Shown here one piece after another: positions 18,497 to 28,800 of a DNA stretch of 64,000 nt (the stretch's first letter is position 1; every line of letters starts with the position of its first letter). Made by a program: the position numbers and the translations under genes. The DNA is from Acidobacteriota bacterium (GTDB lineage Bacteria > Acidobacteriota > Terriglobia > Acidiferrales > UBA7541), in assembly GCA_013289825.1 (NCBI GenBank), contig JABCZF010000012.1:57863-121862 (forward strand), given 5' to 3'. The notes beneath the pieces are model-generated. The model had not been told where the DNA came from. It did not search any database and was given only the letters and a program-made list of their open reading frames with translations.

Positions 18497-18861
18497 TAAA
18501 TCACCATGACTCTATTGCCTGTACGACGCTAACCCTGCTGAAAAAAGGCCATAAAACCAAGGGTTTTGGTCCCAAAATGGTCCCAACGAGCGAGGTGGGG
18601 TGAACCCCTCTCACCCCGGACTTTCTTTTCTAGATTCTTTGCTCCTTGTCAACGACTGGCTATGAGCTCCTAGTCTATAAATGCTTCCACTGAGGGAGAT
18701 CCCAAAGCCCCAGTGAGTTGAGCTTTGATTGGTTTCAATTCTTGCATCTGTTTAAACCGTTGCTTGGCGTACCCGACCCAGCCAATACCAGCGGAGATGT
18801 GAAGCAAGGGTCTGCCGCGCGGTCCACGCGCCGGCGAGTTTAGGGAGGAGGCTTGAGAGTC
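18497..18861. other. Intergenic stretch upstream of the multicopper cluster
   Basis: No gene is supported. A tandem TGGTCCCAAAATGGTCCCAA lies near 18570-18590, a type of direct repeat often seen near integration sites; its role here is unknown. The promoter of the multicopper cluster should lie in the last part. Confidence 0.4.
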
Positions 18862-20994
18862 ATGAGAAAGCCGAATTCGGTTTGGTTGGAAATCGTTTTA
18901 AGTTGCCGGTACGGGAAGGTGGCGCCTGTTTGCCTTCTCGTCGGGCTGATTTGCATTGGGGCACTGCCCGCGGCCGCTCAGTCATTTCGAGTGCAATGCC
19001 CACCTATGACTATTACGCACCCGATGACCGGGAGCAATTGCAGCGGGAACCCCACCGCAGATGGGTGCAACAATACAGAACCTGCGTACAAAGGACCGAC
19101 GCAATTTGCGACGGGGCCGTCGCAGTATGTTGTGCCGACTGCGGGTACCGCGAACGGCGCCATCAAGTGCCAGCAAATCTCGGGCGGTGATGGCTACATG
19201 ACCGAGGCCGACGGCACGCAGACGTTTATGTTCTCGTTCGGGCCGCTCTCCGGCCTGGCGGACGTTGCGGCTGGCCATCCCTCCACCCAATTCCCATATA
19301 TCTTCAACACTCCGTATCCGGGCACGCTGACGCGCGGCGACCCGGCCACGACCGACGGCGCAGCCAGCGGCGCCTCACCAGGGGCAGGTTTGCCCCCTCT
19401 TTCTCCGTTTACGTGGAATGGCGCGGTCGGCTTGGCTCGCGAAATCACCTCGATCGAGACCGTTAGCAACATCGTCGAGGGCCCTGTCGCTGCCCCCGCG
19501 ACTGTTCCGGGGTGCCCCACCGCTTCCGCAACCACCGTGACGGCCTGGACGGACTCTCCCTTGGGCATTCCTGTCGGTTCACCAGTTGTGATCTCCAGTG
19601 CTACTAATGAGGAAGGCACCACAACCCCGGCGGGCTATGCAGGCCCTTGGACCATTAGCTGCGTGGCCACGGGAACCGCCATGAGTCCGGACGGCTTTAA
19701 CGAATATGCTTTCCAGTACGTTGCTGCTACTCCAGGACTGGCGTCCGATACTGGCAATGACCTGGCCGCCGTCGCCGCTTCTCCCAATGCATTCGATGGC
19801 CATGTGGATCCTCGCCCCATCATGGATATCGGCGTGATGAACGGGAATATCCCGGCGCCGCTGGCCGCGTTTGATGAGGACGACGAGTTCTTTCTCACGC
19901 TCACCAATGTGGGCATGATCATGCGCCCAGATCTGTTCGAGCAGCACACCGTCCACTTCCACGGTTATCCCAACGCTTCGTCTTTCTATGATGGCGTGCC
20001 CGATGCGTCCATCGCCATCAACATCGGCGCCAGTTTCACTTACTACTATCTTGCTCCGGATGCCGGGACTTACTTCTGGCACTGCCACATCACTCCGCCC
20101 GAGCACTTGCAGATGGGCATGGTCGGGCAGCTTCATGTGCGGCCGCGGCAAGATCGCGTGCCGCAGGGCGGAAGCCTCTACACGTATCTCGGATACCAGA
20201 ATGGTATCGGCTTGCCCTCGGGGACAGTCGCCGATCTGCGCACGGAGTGCAATCCCGGCAGGGATATCCTGTGCAGCGCCACCATGCCAGCCATCAATAC
20301 TGGAGCTACCGAAGGCATGGACTTGTTAGGCAATACGCAAAGGTACACCTATAACGACGGCGACGGTTCGACGGCTTATGACGTCGAGTACCCCATCCAG
20401 ATGCACGGGTTTGATCCGAACTTCCACTTCGTCGGCATGACCTTCAACCCGGAATTGTTTGTGGACATGAAGGACAAGTACTTTCTCCTGAACGGGCGGA
20501 GCTACCCCGACACGGTCGCGGCCGGCCCACAGGCCACAGTAACGAGTGATGGCCAGTTGCACTACTCGCAGCCGCTGCCGGCCATCATCAACATTCCGGT
20601 GGGCGGGAAGGCCCTGCTGCGTCTCGTGAACCTCTCAGTTACGGAATATCACACGCTGCAGAGCGTGGGGGTTCCTATGAAGGAGGTCGGGTTTATGGCC
20701 AAGCTCTTGCGCGACCAGGTTGGAAACAACACTGAATTCTACACCAACTCTATCACCCTGGGCGGCGGCGAGTCGCTTGACGTAATTCTGGATGCCAGCG
20801 ACGCCGGCTGCAGTGGCTTTATGGGTACCGGCTGCGCCAACAAGCTGTACCCGGCGGGCAGTACGTTCTACGTCTATACCCCCCAACTCGACCACCTGTC
20901 CAACGATGCAGAAAATTTCGGTGGAATGATGACCGAGGTCCACATCTGCAATAGCGTTTCTGGGGGCAATACGTTCGGTAATACCTGTAACTAG
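18862..20994 (+). CDS. Secreted multicopper oxidase-like protein (OmpB/OmpC-like)
   Basis: This is a 710-residue protein. ATG 18862 lies about ten bases after GGGAGGAGG; TTG 18853 is too close to it. The signal peptide VCLLVGLICIGALPAAAQ is followed by a cupredoxin region. Copper-ligand motifs are HTVHFHGYP (residues ~362-370) and FWHCHITPPEHLQMGM (~405-420), the latter having the His-Cys-His...His...Met order of a type 1 / trinuclear site. Phrases such as TYNDGDGSTAYDVEYPIQMH and YFLLNGRSYPDTVA are close to the Geobacter OmpB/OmpC multicopper proteins involved in metal-oxide reduction, as I recall them. Residues ~210-295 are an inserted beta domain (IPVGSPVVISSA, then YAGPWTISCV) of a type seen in phage-like and surface proteins. 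It is first in a three-gene cluster. Confidence 0.85.
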   Translation: MRKPNSVWLEIVLSCRYGKVAPVCLLVGLICIGALPAAAQSFRVQCPPMTITHPMTGSNCSGNPTADGCNNTEPAYKGPTQFATGPSQYVVPTAGTANGAIKCQQISGGDGYMTEADGTQTFMFSFGPLSGLADVAAGHPSTQFPYIFNTPYPGTLTRGDPATTDGAASGASPGAGLPPLSPFTWNGAVGLAREITSIETVSNIVEGPVAAPATVPGCPTASATTVTAWTDSPLGIPVGSPVVISSATNEEGTTTPAGYAGPWTISCVATGTAMSPDGFNEYAFQYVAATPGLASDTGNDLAAVAASPNAFDGHVDPRPIMDIGVMNGNIPAPLAAFDEDDEFFLTLTNVGMIMRPDLFEQHTVHFHGYPNASSFYDGVPDASIAINIGASFTYYYLAPDAGTYFWHCHITPPEHLQMGMVGQLHVRPRQDRVPQGGSLYTYLGYQNGIGLPSGTVADLRTECNPGRDILCSATMPAINTGATEGMDLLGNTQRYTYNDGDGSTAYDVEYPIQMHGFDPNFHFVGMTFNPELFVDMKDKYFLLNGRSYPDTVAAGPQATVTSDGQLHYSQPLPAIINIPVGGKALLRLVNLSVTEYHTLQSVGVPMKEVGFMAKLLRDQVGNNTEFYTNSITLGGGESLDVILDASDAGCSGFMGTGCANKLYPAGSTFYVYTPQLDHLSNDAENFGGMMTEVHICNSVSGGNTFGNTCN

Positions 20995-21005
20995 GAGAGC
21001 AGCAA

Positions 21006-22760
21006 ATGAGGCCGAAGAACATGAAAAACCTGACAGTCAAGACACAACTTCTCCTGGCGCTAGTACTGGCAGCTACGCTGTTTCTCACGCCGGCCGCATT
21101 CGCTGCGACTCCCGGCATCACCAGCGCAGGGGGGGCGGCCGGGACGTTCAATTTGACGGCCCAAGACGCTTACCTAAATCAACCGGACGGAGAAGCGGTT
21201 TATTCGTGGGGATACGGCTGCGCGACGAGCGCGACCGCCGCGACATTCCTCCCGGCGGGTATGACCGGCGCTTCTTGCAACACAATGCAGGTTCCCGGGC
21301 CCACGCTGATCGTCACGGAGGGTCAAGCCATCACGATCAACCTGACCAACAACCTGCCCACCGCTGCCGGAAACACCTCAATCCTGTTTCCGGGCTTTAA
21401 CGTGTCGACCAGTTGTACTGGGTCGACGCCTGCGGGTCAGCAGGGTCTGTTGACCTGCGAAGCGACTCCAGGTGCCACGGTGACCTACACGTTCACCGCC
21501 TCCGCACCGGGGACGCACCCTTATTACAGCGGCACGCAAGGCGACTTGCAGATCGAAATGGGGCTTTACGGCGCTGTCGTCGTGCTTCCGGCGAACGTCC
21601 CGGCAAACTGCAACGCCGGCTACCATGCCTTGAATGTGACAGCTCAAGCAGCTTGGGGTGAACACGATTTCCGGCTATCGGCGGCTGCGTATGACCACCC
21701 CAGCAGCTGTTACGACCGGGAATACCTCTTCCAGTGGGCCGAGATGGATTCCAGGATCCACAGGCAAGCACAAGCGCAAGTGGCGGCAAAGGCCGGCTGC
21801 ACGGCAGGAACGATGGGATGCAGCCTCGAAGTTCAGACCGAGCCCTACCATCCCGCGTACTTCCTGATCAATGGCCGTTCCATGCCTGATCTGATGGATC
21901 CAAACTATGCGTCCGAGTATCCGCATCAGCCCTACAACGGCAATCCACACATGCATCCGGGCGATCTGACGCTGATTCGCACCATCGGACAGGGGCGCTG
22001 GGAGCATCCCTTCCATGAGCACGCCAACCATGTCCGTATCCTGGCGCGCGATGGCAACCTGGTTCTCAGCAGCAACACCACTCCCGTCTCGTATACCTCA
22101 GGTCTCACCGGAGACACGGCAGTACCGGCACAGGGCTTGGCCGGGCTTCTGATGTTCAACACGGACACAACGCCGGGAGAGGCTTTCGACGGGATCTTCT
22201 ACTACACCGGCAGGGGATTGAACTGGGATGCATTCGGTCACCATCCCTCCACCACCGGTATACCGGGTGATCCCAACGGCGATCCTTACAAGGACCCACT
22301 GGCCACACTTTCCTGCACGCCGGACGTGAACGGCTACAACTCGGGCGTTCCGGCAGCGGTTAATTTCATGGAGTGGTGCCAGGACCACAACAAGCCGGTA
22401 CAAGTAGCCCCATTCGGCGACGTGGCCGGGGGTGGTCCGGCGACTTTCCCCGATCCGAATGTCTTCACCAACGGCCAATGGTACAGCGGCACGCCCTACT
22501 TCGGTCCGGATGCGAACCTGCGTGCTGGAACGCCCGCCTGTGCCGGCAACCCCTACGGCACGGCCAATCCACCAAACGCCAATTGTACGAACTTGCAGCC
22601 TTCGAACGTACAGGCCAACCCCGCCAACGAGCGTGGCTGGGCCTTCATGTGGCACTCACATAACGAGCGCGAGATTACCACGAACAACGTTTTCCCGGGC
22701 GGCATGCTCATGATGATGCTGGTGGATTCACGGGAATTTGTCATCGACGAATCGCAGTAG
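21006..22760 (+). CDS. Secreted cupredoxin/multicopper oxidase-like protein
   Basis: This is a 584-residue protein starting 11 bases after the previous stop, with AGGAGAG as ribosome site. The signal peptide (LLLALVLAATLFLTPAAFAA) leads cupredoxin strands: MQVPGPTLIVTEGQAITINL and APGTHPYYSGTQGDLQIEMG. Copper-type motifs are HPFHEHANHVRIL (His from ~334) and FMWHSHNEREITTNNVFPGG (HSH ~550-552). These correspond to the HPxHxH and HxH motifs that the upstream protein lacks, so the two may work as a pair or as subunits; that is inference. HYPHQPY-type aromatic stretches (YASEYPHQPYNGNPHMHPGD) add further His. A hairpin follows the stop. Confidence 0.85.
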   Translation: MRPKNMKNLTVKTQLLLALVLAATLFLTPAAFAATPGITSAGGAAGTFNLTAQDAYLNQPDGEAVYSWGYGCATSATAATFLPAGMTGASCNTMQVPGPTLIVTEGQAITINLTNNLPTAAGNTSILFPGFNVSTSCTGSTPAGQQGLLTCEATPGATVTYTFTASAPGTHPYYSGTQGDLQIEMGLYGAVVVLPANVPANCNAGYHALNVTAQAAWGEHDFRLSAAAYDHPSSCYDREYLFQWAEMDSRIHRQAQAQVAAKAGCTAGTMGCSLEVQTEPYHPAYFLINGRSMPDLMDPNYASEYPHQPYNGNPHMHPGDLTLIRTIGQGRWEHPFHEHANHVRILARDGNLVLSSNTTPVSYTSGLTGDTAVPAQGLAGLLMFNTDTTPGEAFDGIFYYTGRGLNWDAFGHHPSTTGIPGDPNGDPYKDPLATLSCTPDVNGYNSGVPAAVNFMEWCQDHNKPVQVAPFGDVAGGGPATFPDPNVFTNGQWYSGTPYFGPDANLRAGTPACAGNPYGTANPPNANCTNLQPSNVQANPANERGWAFMWHSHNEREITTNNVFPGGMLMMMLVDSREFVIDESQ

Positions 22761-22761
22761 G

Positions 22762-22780
22762 GGCAGGCCGGTTGCCTGCC
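22762..22780 (+). terminator. Hairpin between the multicopper gene and the giant gene
   Basis: GGCAGGC-CGGTT-GCCTGCC starts two bases after the stop at 22760 and is followed by TTTG. The seven-pair GC-rich stem could attenuate transcription into the giant gene, whose start is 117 bases further on. Confidence 0.5.
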
Positions 22781-22787
22781 TTTGAAG

Positions 22788-22826
22788 GCCATCAGTTTTG
22801 AGCCATCAGTTTGAGCCATCAGTTTG
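22788..22826 (+). repeat. Three tandem copies of a 13-bp unit in the giant gene's leader
   Basis: GCCATCAGTTTTGA, GCCATCAGTTTGA and GCCATCAGTTTGC follow one another directly, about 70 bases upstream of the giant gene's start. They may be a regulator-binding array or slippage-born; no family is recognised. Confidence 0.7.
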
Positions 22827-22896
22827 CGCATCCCCGGCTGGCGGATGGCGACCCAGGTTTGTGTTCAAGATGAGCGGACAACGAGAGGCGAGGACC

Positions 22897-25800
22897 ATGA
22901 TCCGGATCAATGATTTCACACGCAAGGCTACGTTGAAGGCCGCAGCGGTAGCGAGCCTGCTCTTTCTCTTCGCGGCGGTTGGGGCGTTCGGCCAGCAGCA
23001 GATCAACCTGACTGCTGCGCCGACCACCACCACGCTGCCGGATGGCACGACGGTCCCCATGTGGGGGTATTTCTGCGGCAGCCCTGCGACCGGGTCGACC
23101 GCAACGTGCGCGGCGCTGAATTCGAAGATACTCGCCACGGCACCCACTTGGTCGCCAGTGGTGATTACGGTCCCGACGGGTCAGGGCCTTACTGTCAGCC
23201 TGACCAACAACCTCTCGTTTTTGCCCGCCACTGGGGGCACGACAGCGAATACCGTTCCCACATCCATTGTGATTGTGGGTCAGGTGGGCGGCGGCCTCGG
23301 CGCGGCACGAACCACCACTCCGAGTCCCGACCACACCCTCACGCAGGGATGCCCAACTTGGTTTATTGCTTCCGGCGCCACGCCGCCGGGCGTCCCATGT
23401 CCAGCTCAGCAAGCTGGTGCTTCAGGCACGCCGCCGGTCCAGGGGCCGCGTGTTCAGTCAATGGCCACGGAAGTGGCAGCCGGAGCGACCACCACACTGA
23501 CTTGGGCAAATCTCAAGCCGGGCACTTACCTCCTCGAGTCCGGCACGCATCCTTCGATTCAGGTTCCCATGGGTCTAATTGGCGTGCTGGTGGTCACCAC
23601 CGCGCCGTCGGGCGCAACGGCTGGCGCGGCGTATCCTGCGACGAGTACGTCTGTGGCGGTGCCGTACAACGCGGAAGTCCCACTCGAGTTTAGTGAAATC
23701 GACCCGGTGCAGAACAAAGCGGTTGACCTGGCTGTCCGCACCGCCGGCTTTAACGAGACGGCTGTGTGGACGCAAATGAACACTGGCTCCATCACGTCTC
23801 TAACTTTGACTAACCCAGGAAGCGCGTATACAACGCCTCCCACAGTTAGCTTTAGTGGTGGGGGCTCTGGCGCGGGCGCTGCGGCTGCGGCGACACTCGG
23901 GTTCAGTGTGGCCAGCGTCTCGGTCACCAATGGAGGAAGCGGGTATACGACGCCCCCCACGGTCAGCCTTCTTGCGGGCGCTGCGGGTGGTGAGGGTGCT
24001 ACGGCTACGGCAACACTTTCTTACGCCGTCGGCAGCGTCTCGATCACGAGTGGAGGTACTGGTTATACTGTCGGCGACATGCTGACCCTGTCAGGTGGTG
24101 GGGGTACCGGTGCAACGGCGACTGTAACGGCAGTAGACACTACTGGTTCCATTACGGGCGTAAGTCTAGCCGGGGGCAGTGGTTACACATCGGCACCAAC
24201 CACCGTCACCGGTGGCGCCGGCACCGGGGTTGCCCTTGCCGCAACGTTGGCGACGACCGGTTCTGTTGCTACAGTCACAGTAACCAACAGTGGAGGGTAT
24301 GAGAGCGCTCCGACGGTTGACTTCATCGGTGGTGGGGGCACGGGTGCTGCCGCGACTGCAACATTGAGCACAACCAGCTCTCTTATAGTTACCCTAACCG
24401 CCGGGGGTGGAGCGTATACCTCTGCCCCGACAGTCACGATCAGCGGTGGTGGAGGCACGGGTGCAACGGCAATAGCGACGGTGGGCTCAGGCGGCTGTGG
24501 CGTGGCACACACTTGTTATCCGCCGGCTGTAAATTACACGCCGTTCTATTACCTGATCAACGGCGTCGCATTCCACAAGACCATCCCCACGGACTCGTTG
24601 TTCCAGGCTACGGCCGGTGTCAGTGGCACGCCTCCAGTTCCTGTCACGACCGGAATCACGGGCACCGTCTTGGTGCGCCTGGTGAATGCCGGCCTGCGCA
24701 TGCACGTACCCTCGATCGTCAATTCATTAACACAAGGGTTCAGCGGAGCTGGTGCGGCCACTACGGTTTCCGGATTCACCTTGATCGCGGAAGACGGGAA
24801 CGTCATTCCGGGCGTAGCTCCTGCCGGTGCGACAATTGTCCCCGCGGCTCCCCGTGTGCAGACCGATGTCTTGATGGTCCCGAGCAAGGTGTACGACCTG
24901 ATGGTCAATGTGCCTCCCAGCGGCGCCACGGCGACCCCAGCGATTCCAATCTTCGCTCGCGATTTGGCCCTGTCGGGGAATTCAAGCGTGCGAGATGCGG
25001 GCATGCTGGCCTACATCAGCGTCAATAATGCCAGCGGCTCCCTCAACTCCGCGCTCCCGGTTGCGGGTAGTGGTGTGTTGGCCGCCGCGGCCGCGACAGC
25101 CAACCCAGATAGCTACGCCTCCGTCGTCGCATGTTCGACGGTACCATGTACTCCTTTCGTCGTGTCGGACCCGTCCAAGGGTGTGATCGCGAACGACGTC
25201 AACGTATATGGTGTCACGCTCGTGAGTCCGCCGACGAACGGCGCACTTACTTGTACATCCTTAGGGAACGGGCTATGTGCGAACGGCACCTTTACCTACA
25301 CGCCCAACGTAGGTTTTACCTCTTCGACCAAAGATACCTTCGGGTATTGCGCCAACGGAGCGGCGCCAGGCACGGCTGGCCTCTGCACCACGGTGACGTT
25401 GGGCGCGTCGTTGCTTGCTGGAAACCCATCCGCAATCAGCCAATCGTACACGGCGAAGACGTCGACATACATCAAGATTCCTTCACCCGGCCTCCTGGTG
25501 GGCAACTCGGATCCGAACAATCTGCCCTTATCCCTGGCTGTCACCACCACGACCCCCCCGGCGGGTGTGACCTGGGATGCGGCTGGTGGGTTCATCGTGC
25601 TAAACCCGACGCCAAGTACCACAGCGCCTATAACGTTCACATTCAGCTACACAGTGCAGAACTCCCAGGGCCGCACTGCCACCGGAACCGCGAGCGTAAC
25701 CTTCCCGGTCCCAAGCAATCTGCAGGTCAACGTACTGGATGCCCAGTTGTTTAACAACTGCAACGGGAATAGTACCTGCATCAGTGGATTGACGGCGATG

Positions 25801-28800
25801 AGCGACTATCGCTGGATCATTGAAGAAGACAAGACTTACTGGGTCGACCCGAACTGCACAACCAACGCCAGCATTACCACGGCGGGTTGCCCCAACGCTG
25901 TGGGCTCTGGGGGCACAATCCCCGTCTTTGGTGTGCAATTCCATACCAGCAACATGGATTTCGTTGCCCAGGGTTGCACCGGGCGGCTCTCGTGCGAGGG
26001 CGGCCAGACCATGTACGACGCCGCCACCGGAACTCACGTGAATGCGGTGTGCGACCTTGGCAACGGCGCCTGCCGGCCCGATCCGACGGGAAATGGATCT
26101 GCGCCTGTGCTGCCTAGCTCGGTCCAACTTGATCCCTCCAAGCGCTATTACATCTCCGTGCTGCCAGGTGATGCGGCCAACCCGTTTCCTGCGTATTTGG
26201 GCCAACCGGTATGCTCAACCACTGGTGGGAATTCAACTGTTGGGACATGCGGCCACACCATGAGCGGCGCTCCCGTCCCACCGGCCTGCAACATATTGGG
26301 TGGAACAAATGCATGTACCACAACTTCGGCCTTTACCCAGCCCGTCACAGTGCTTGTGCTGCCTACACCGCTTCCCACCGGTAAACTTTCGGTGATCGTG
26401 TTCGAAGACGACTTCCCGCTCAATGGCGAGCAGGATGGCGGGGGCGGAAACGGCACGGTTGCACCGATTGAGCCCGGCCTTGGCGGCTTCAACCTCGTCT
26501 TGTGGGACACCTATGGCGGACTCGGCGATGTGACTGGGCAGGATACCTACGACATGTTCAACATGCCCTTGTCGAATAGTCTGGCGGGGACCGTCGATCC
26601 TACCACGGGGTTCGACGCCTGCCCGGTTTCCGCCACCCCGCTTTCAGGTCCGGCCGGGGGAGGCCCAGCGCCTGCGAGCGGCATCACGGGCACGATCGTC
26701 ACTTGCCCGAAGTATGAAGCCGACGGGAAGACTCTATCCCCGCTGGCTGGCCAAGCGGTCATTGCCAACCTCATGCCGGATAAATTCAGCGTCCAGGCCT
26801 ACCCAGGGGCGGACCGTATTGCGCGCGGCGAAGAGTGGATCCAGACCAACACACTCGATGGGCAGCATCCCCACGATTCCTTCATCCGCATTGGCGAGCC
26901 TAGCTACTTCCAGGAGTACGGGCCGGCCGGGTATCACGTGGCCATCGGCTTTGCCAACCCCGCGATTATCAACGCTCGCGCCAAAGATGTTTGCGCTGGG
27001 GCCGGCAGCCCCGGTCTGGTCGGTCCGTGCACCAACACAATCGACGGACAAGTGAACATCCAGCGCCTGAGCCGGATACCGGATGAGAGACTCTATCCCA
27101 GCATGTCCCACGATGCCCTCGCTTGGACCCAGTGCTGGGTCAGCCTGGGTGACCCCGATGGCGAGGACTTCATATTCACCAAGTGCGACGCCAATGGGAA
27201 CTTCAAGTTCTCTAACGTTCCTGGTGGCAACTGGAGAATCACCGTCGGCGACCAATGGAATGACCAGATCATTGATGGTCTGTCGACGCCGGCTAACGTG
27301 GGATGCGTCCCCGCAGCGGGCGCTACCACCTGCACAGGCGGACTTTCCGCCCTCCACCTGGGGAATGTCGGCATACAGCAGTGGCAGGCGAACGTCTACA
27401 CCCGCGTCTTCATTGACGACAACAAGAATGGAATCAGGGACTCCGGCGAGATCGGGATTCCGCTCATCTATATGATGATCCACTACCGGGACGGACACAG
27501 CGCTAACGTTCTGTCGTCGGACTTCGACGGCGTCGCCAACTTCAACGAGACGTTCCCGCTATTCAACTGGTATACGGTGGAAGCGGATTCCACCCGATAC
27601 AAGACGACGGGTATCCACACCGTTTACGACGCGGGAGGCCCTGCCGACGGCACAACCTTCTGCGGAAGTTCGGCCCGGCCATGCGGAGGTTCGACTGCCT
27701 ACAATAACATGGCGAACACCTTCGAGGCGGTTCCTTTGCCGGCCGATTTGTCCGTGCCCGGCGCGGTCTATTGCGCCAAAGCGGATTGCTCGGCGGAGGC
27801 CACTTCGTTCGCAGCCGGTACGGCAATCCCCAGCCCGGGAACGGGCGCGACTGCTTCCACTGGCCGCATCGATCCACCGTGGGTTACCGCCGAGGGTTGG
27901 GCTGGGCTCACAGGCCAGAGCAACTGGATTGAATTCGGCAAAGCGCCGTATGCGGCCTGCCCGCCGGCCTGCGCGACCGTCACCTCTACTCCCGCGGGAG
28001 CCACTTCGCCCACGACCACCCAGGTGGCCGAGAACGGCGGCATCCATGGAATAGTCAACTATGCCTCGACGCGTCCTTTTGACGATGCATCGCAAATGAT
28101 ACAACAGCCCTGGGAGCCGAATGTTCCCCACGTCACCCTCAACCTCTACCAGGAAGGCTTTGCGGCGGATGGCGTAACGCCAACCTTGAGCTTGGTGGAC
28201 ACGACCCAAAGCAGCAGCTGGGATGACTGGGCGCAAGGATTCTATCCAAGCTCCACGGCTGGGTCAGGAACCGGCGCGGGAGAAAAGCCGTACATGAACT
28301 GCCCCGGCCAGGGCACGAATGACCCCAAGAGTCCGAACCAGGACCTCTTTTACTACACGCTGTTTGACCAGCCGAATTACCTTGACTATTACAACTCCAT
28401 ACACAACGGCACTCCGCTTCACCCGCTCCCGTATAACTCCCAGTTCAAGTGCTATGACTCGATGAAGATCAACAACCAGATCCAGCCGGCGCCTTACGAC
28501 GGCGAATACTCGTTCCCGAGCGTCCTTGGCATTAACCCGACTACCGGAAAGCAGGTCACACCCGCAGGTTACATAGACCCAATCACCGGTTTGGCCCCGA
28601 CGCTAACCGGGACCAATTGCACGATTTGCGTGGCGAATCCTGATTCGACTGACAATTATCGTTTTGGCACCCCCATGCTTCCCCCCGGCAAGTACGTGGT
28701 GCAAGTGATGATGCCGGCGGGTTATGAGATTTATAAGGAGGAAGACAAGAACCTGCTGATCGGCGACAACTTCATCGCGCCGGTCACACAGCAATTCGGT

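Noticed and set aside
18384..18497. Minus-strand frame starting MERAMGIEPTFETWE
   Set aside because: This is the reverse complement of the tRNA-Gly 3' fragment, a well-known false protein start; only the recombinase part further on is protein-like.
23785..24500. Tandem repeats considered as a CRISPR array
   Set aside because: Repeats are codon-periodic, inside a long coding frame, and lack conserved DNA repeats with unique spacers; no cas genes are near.
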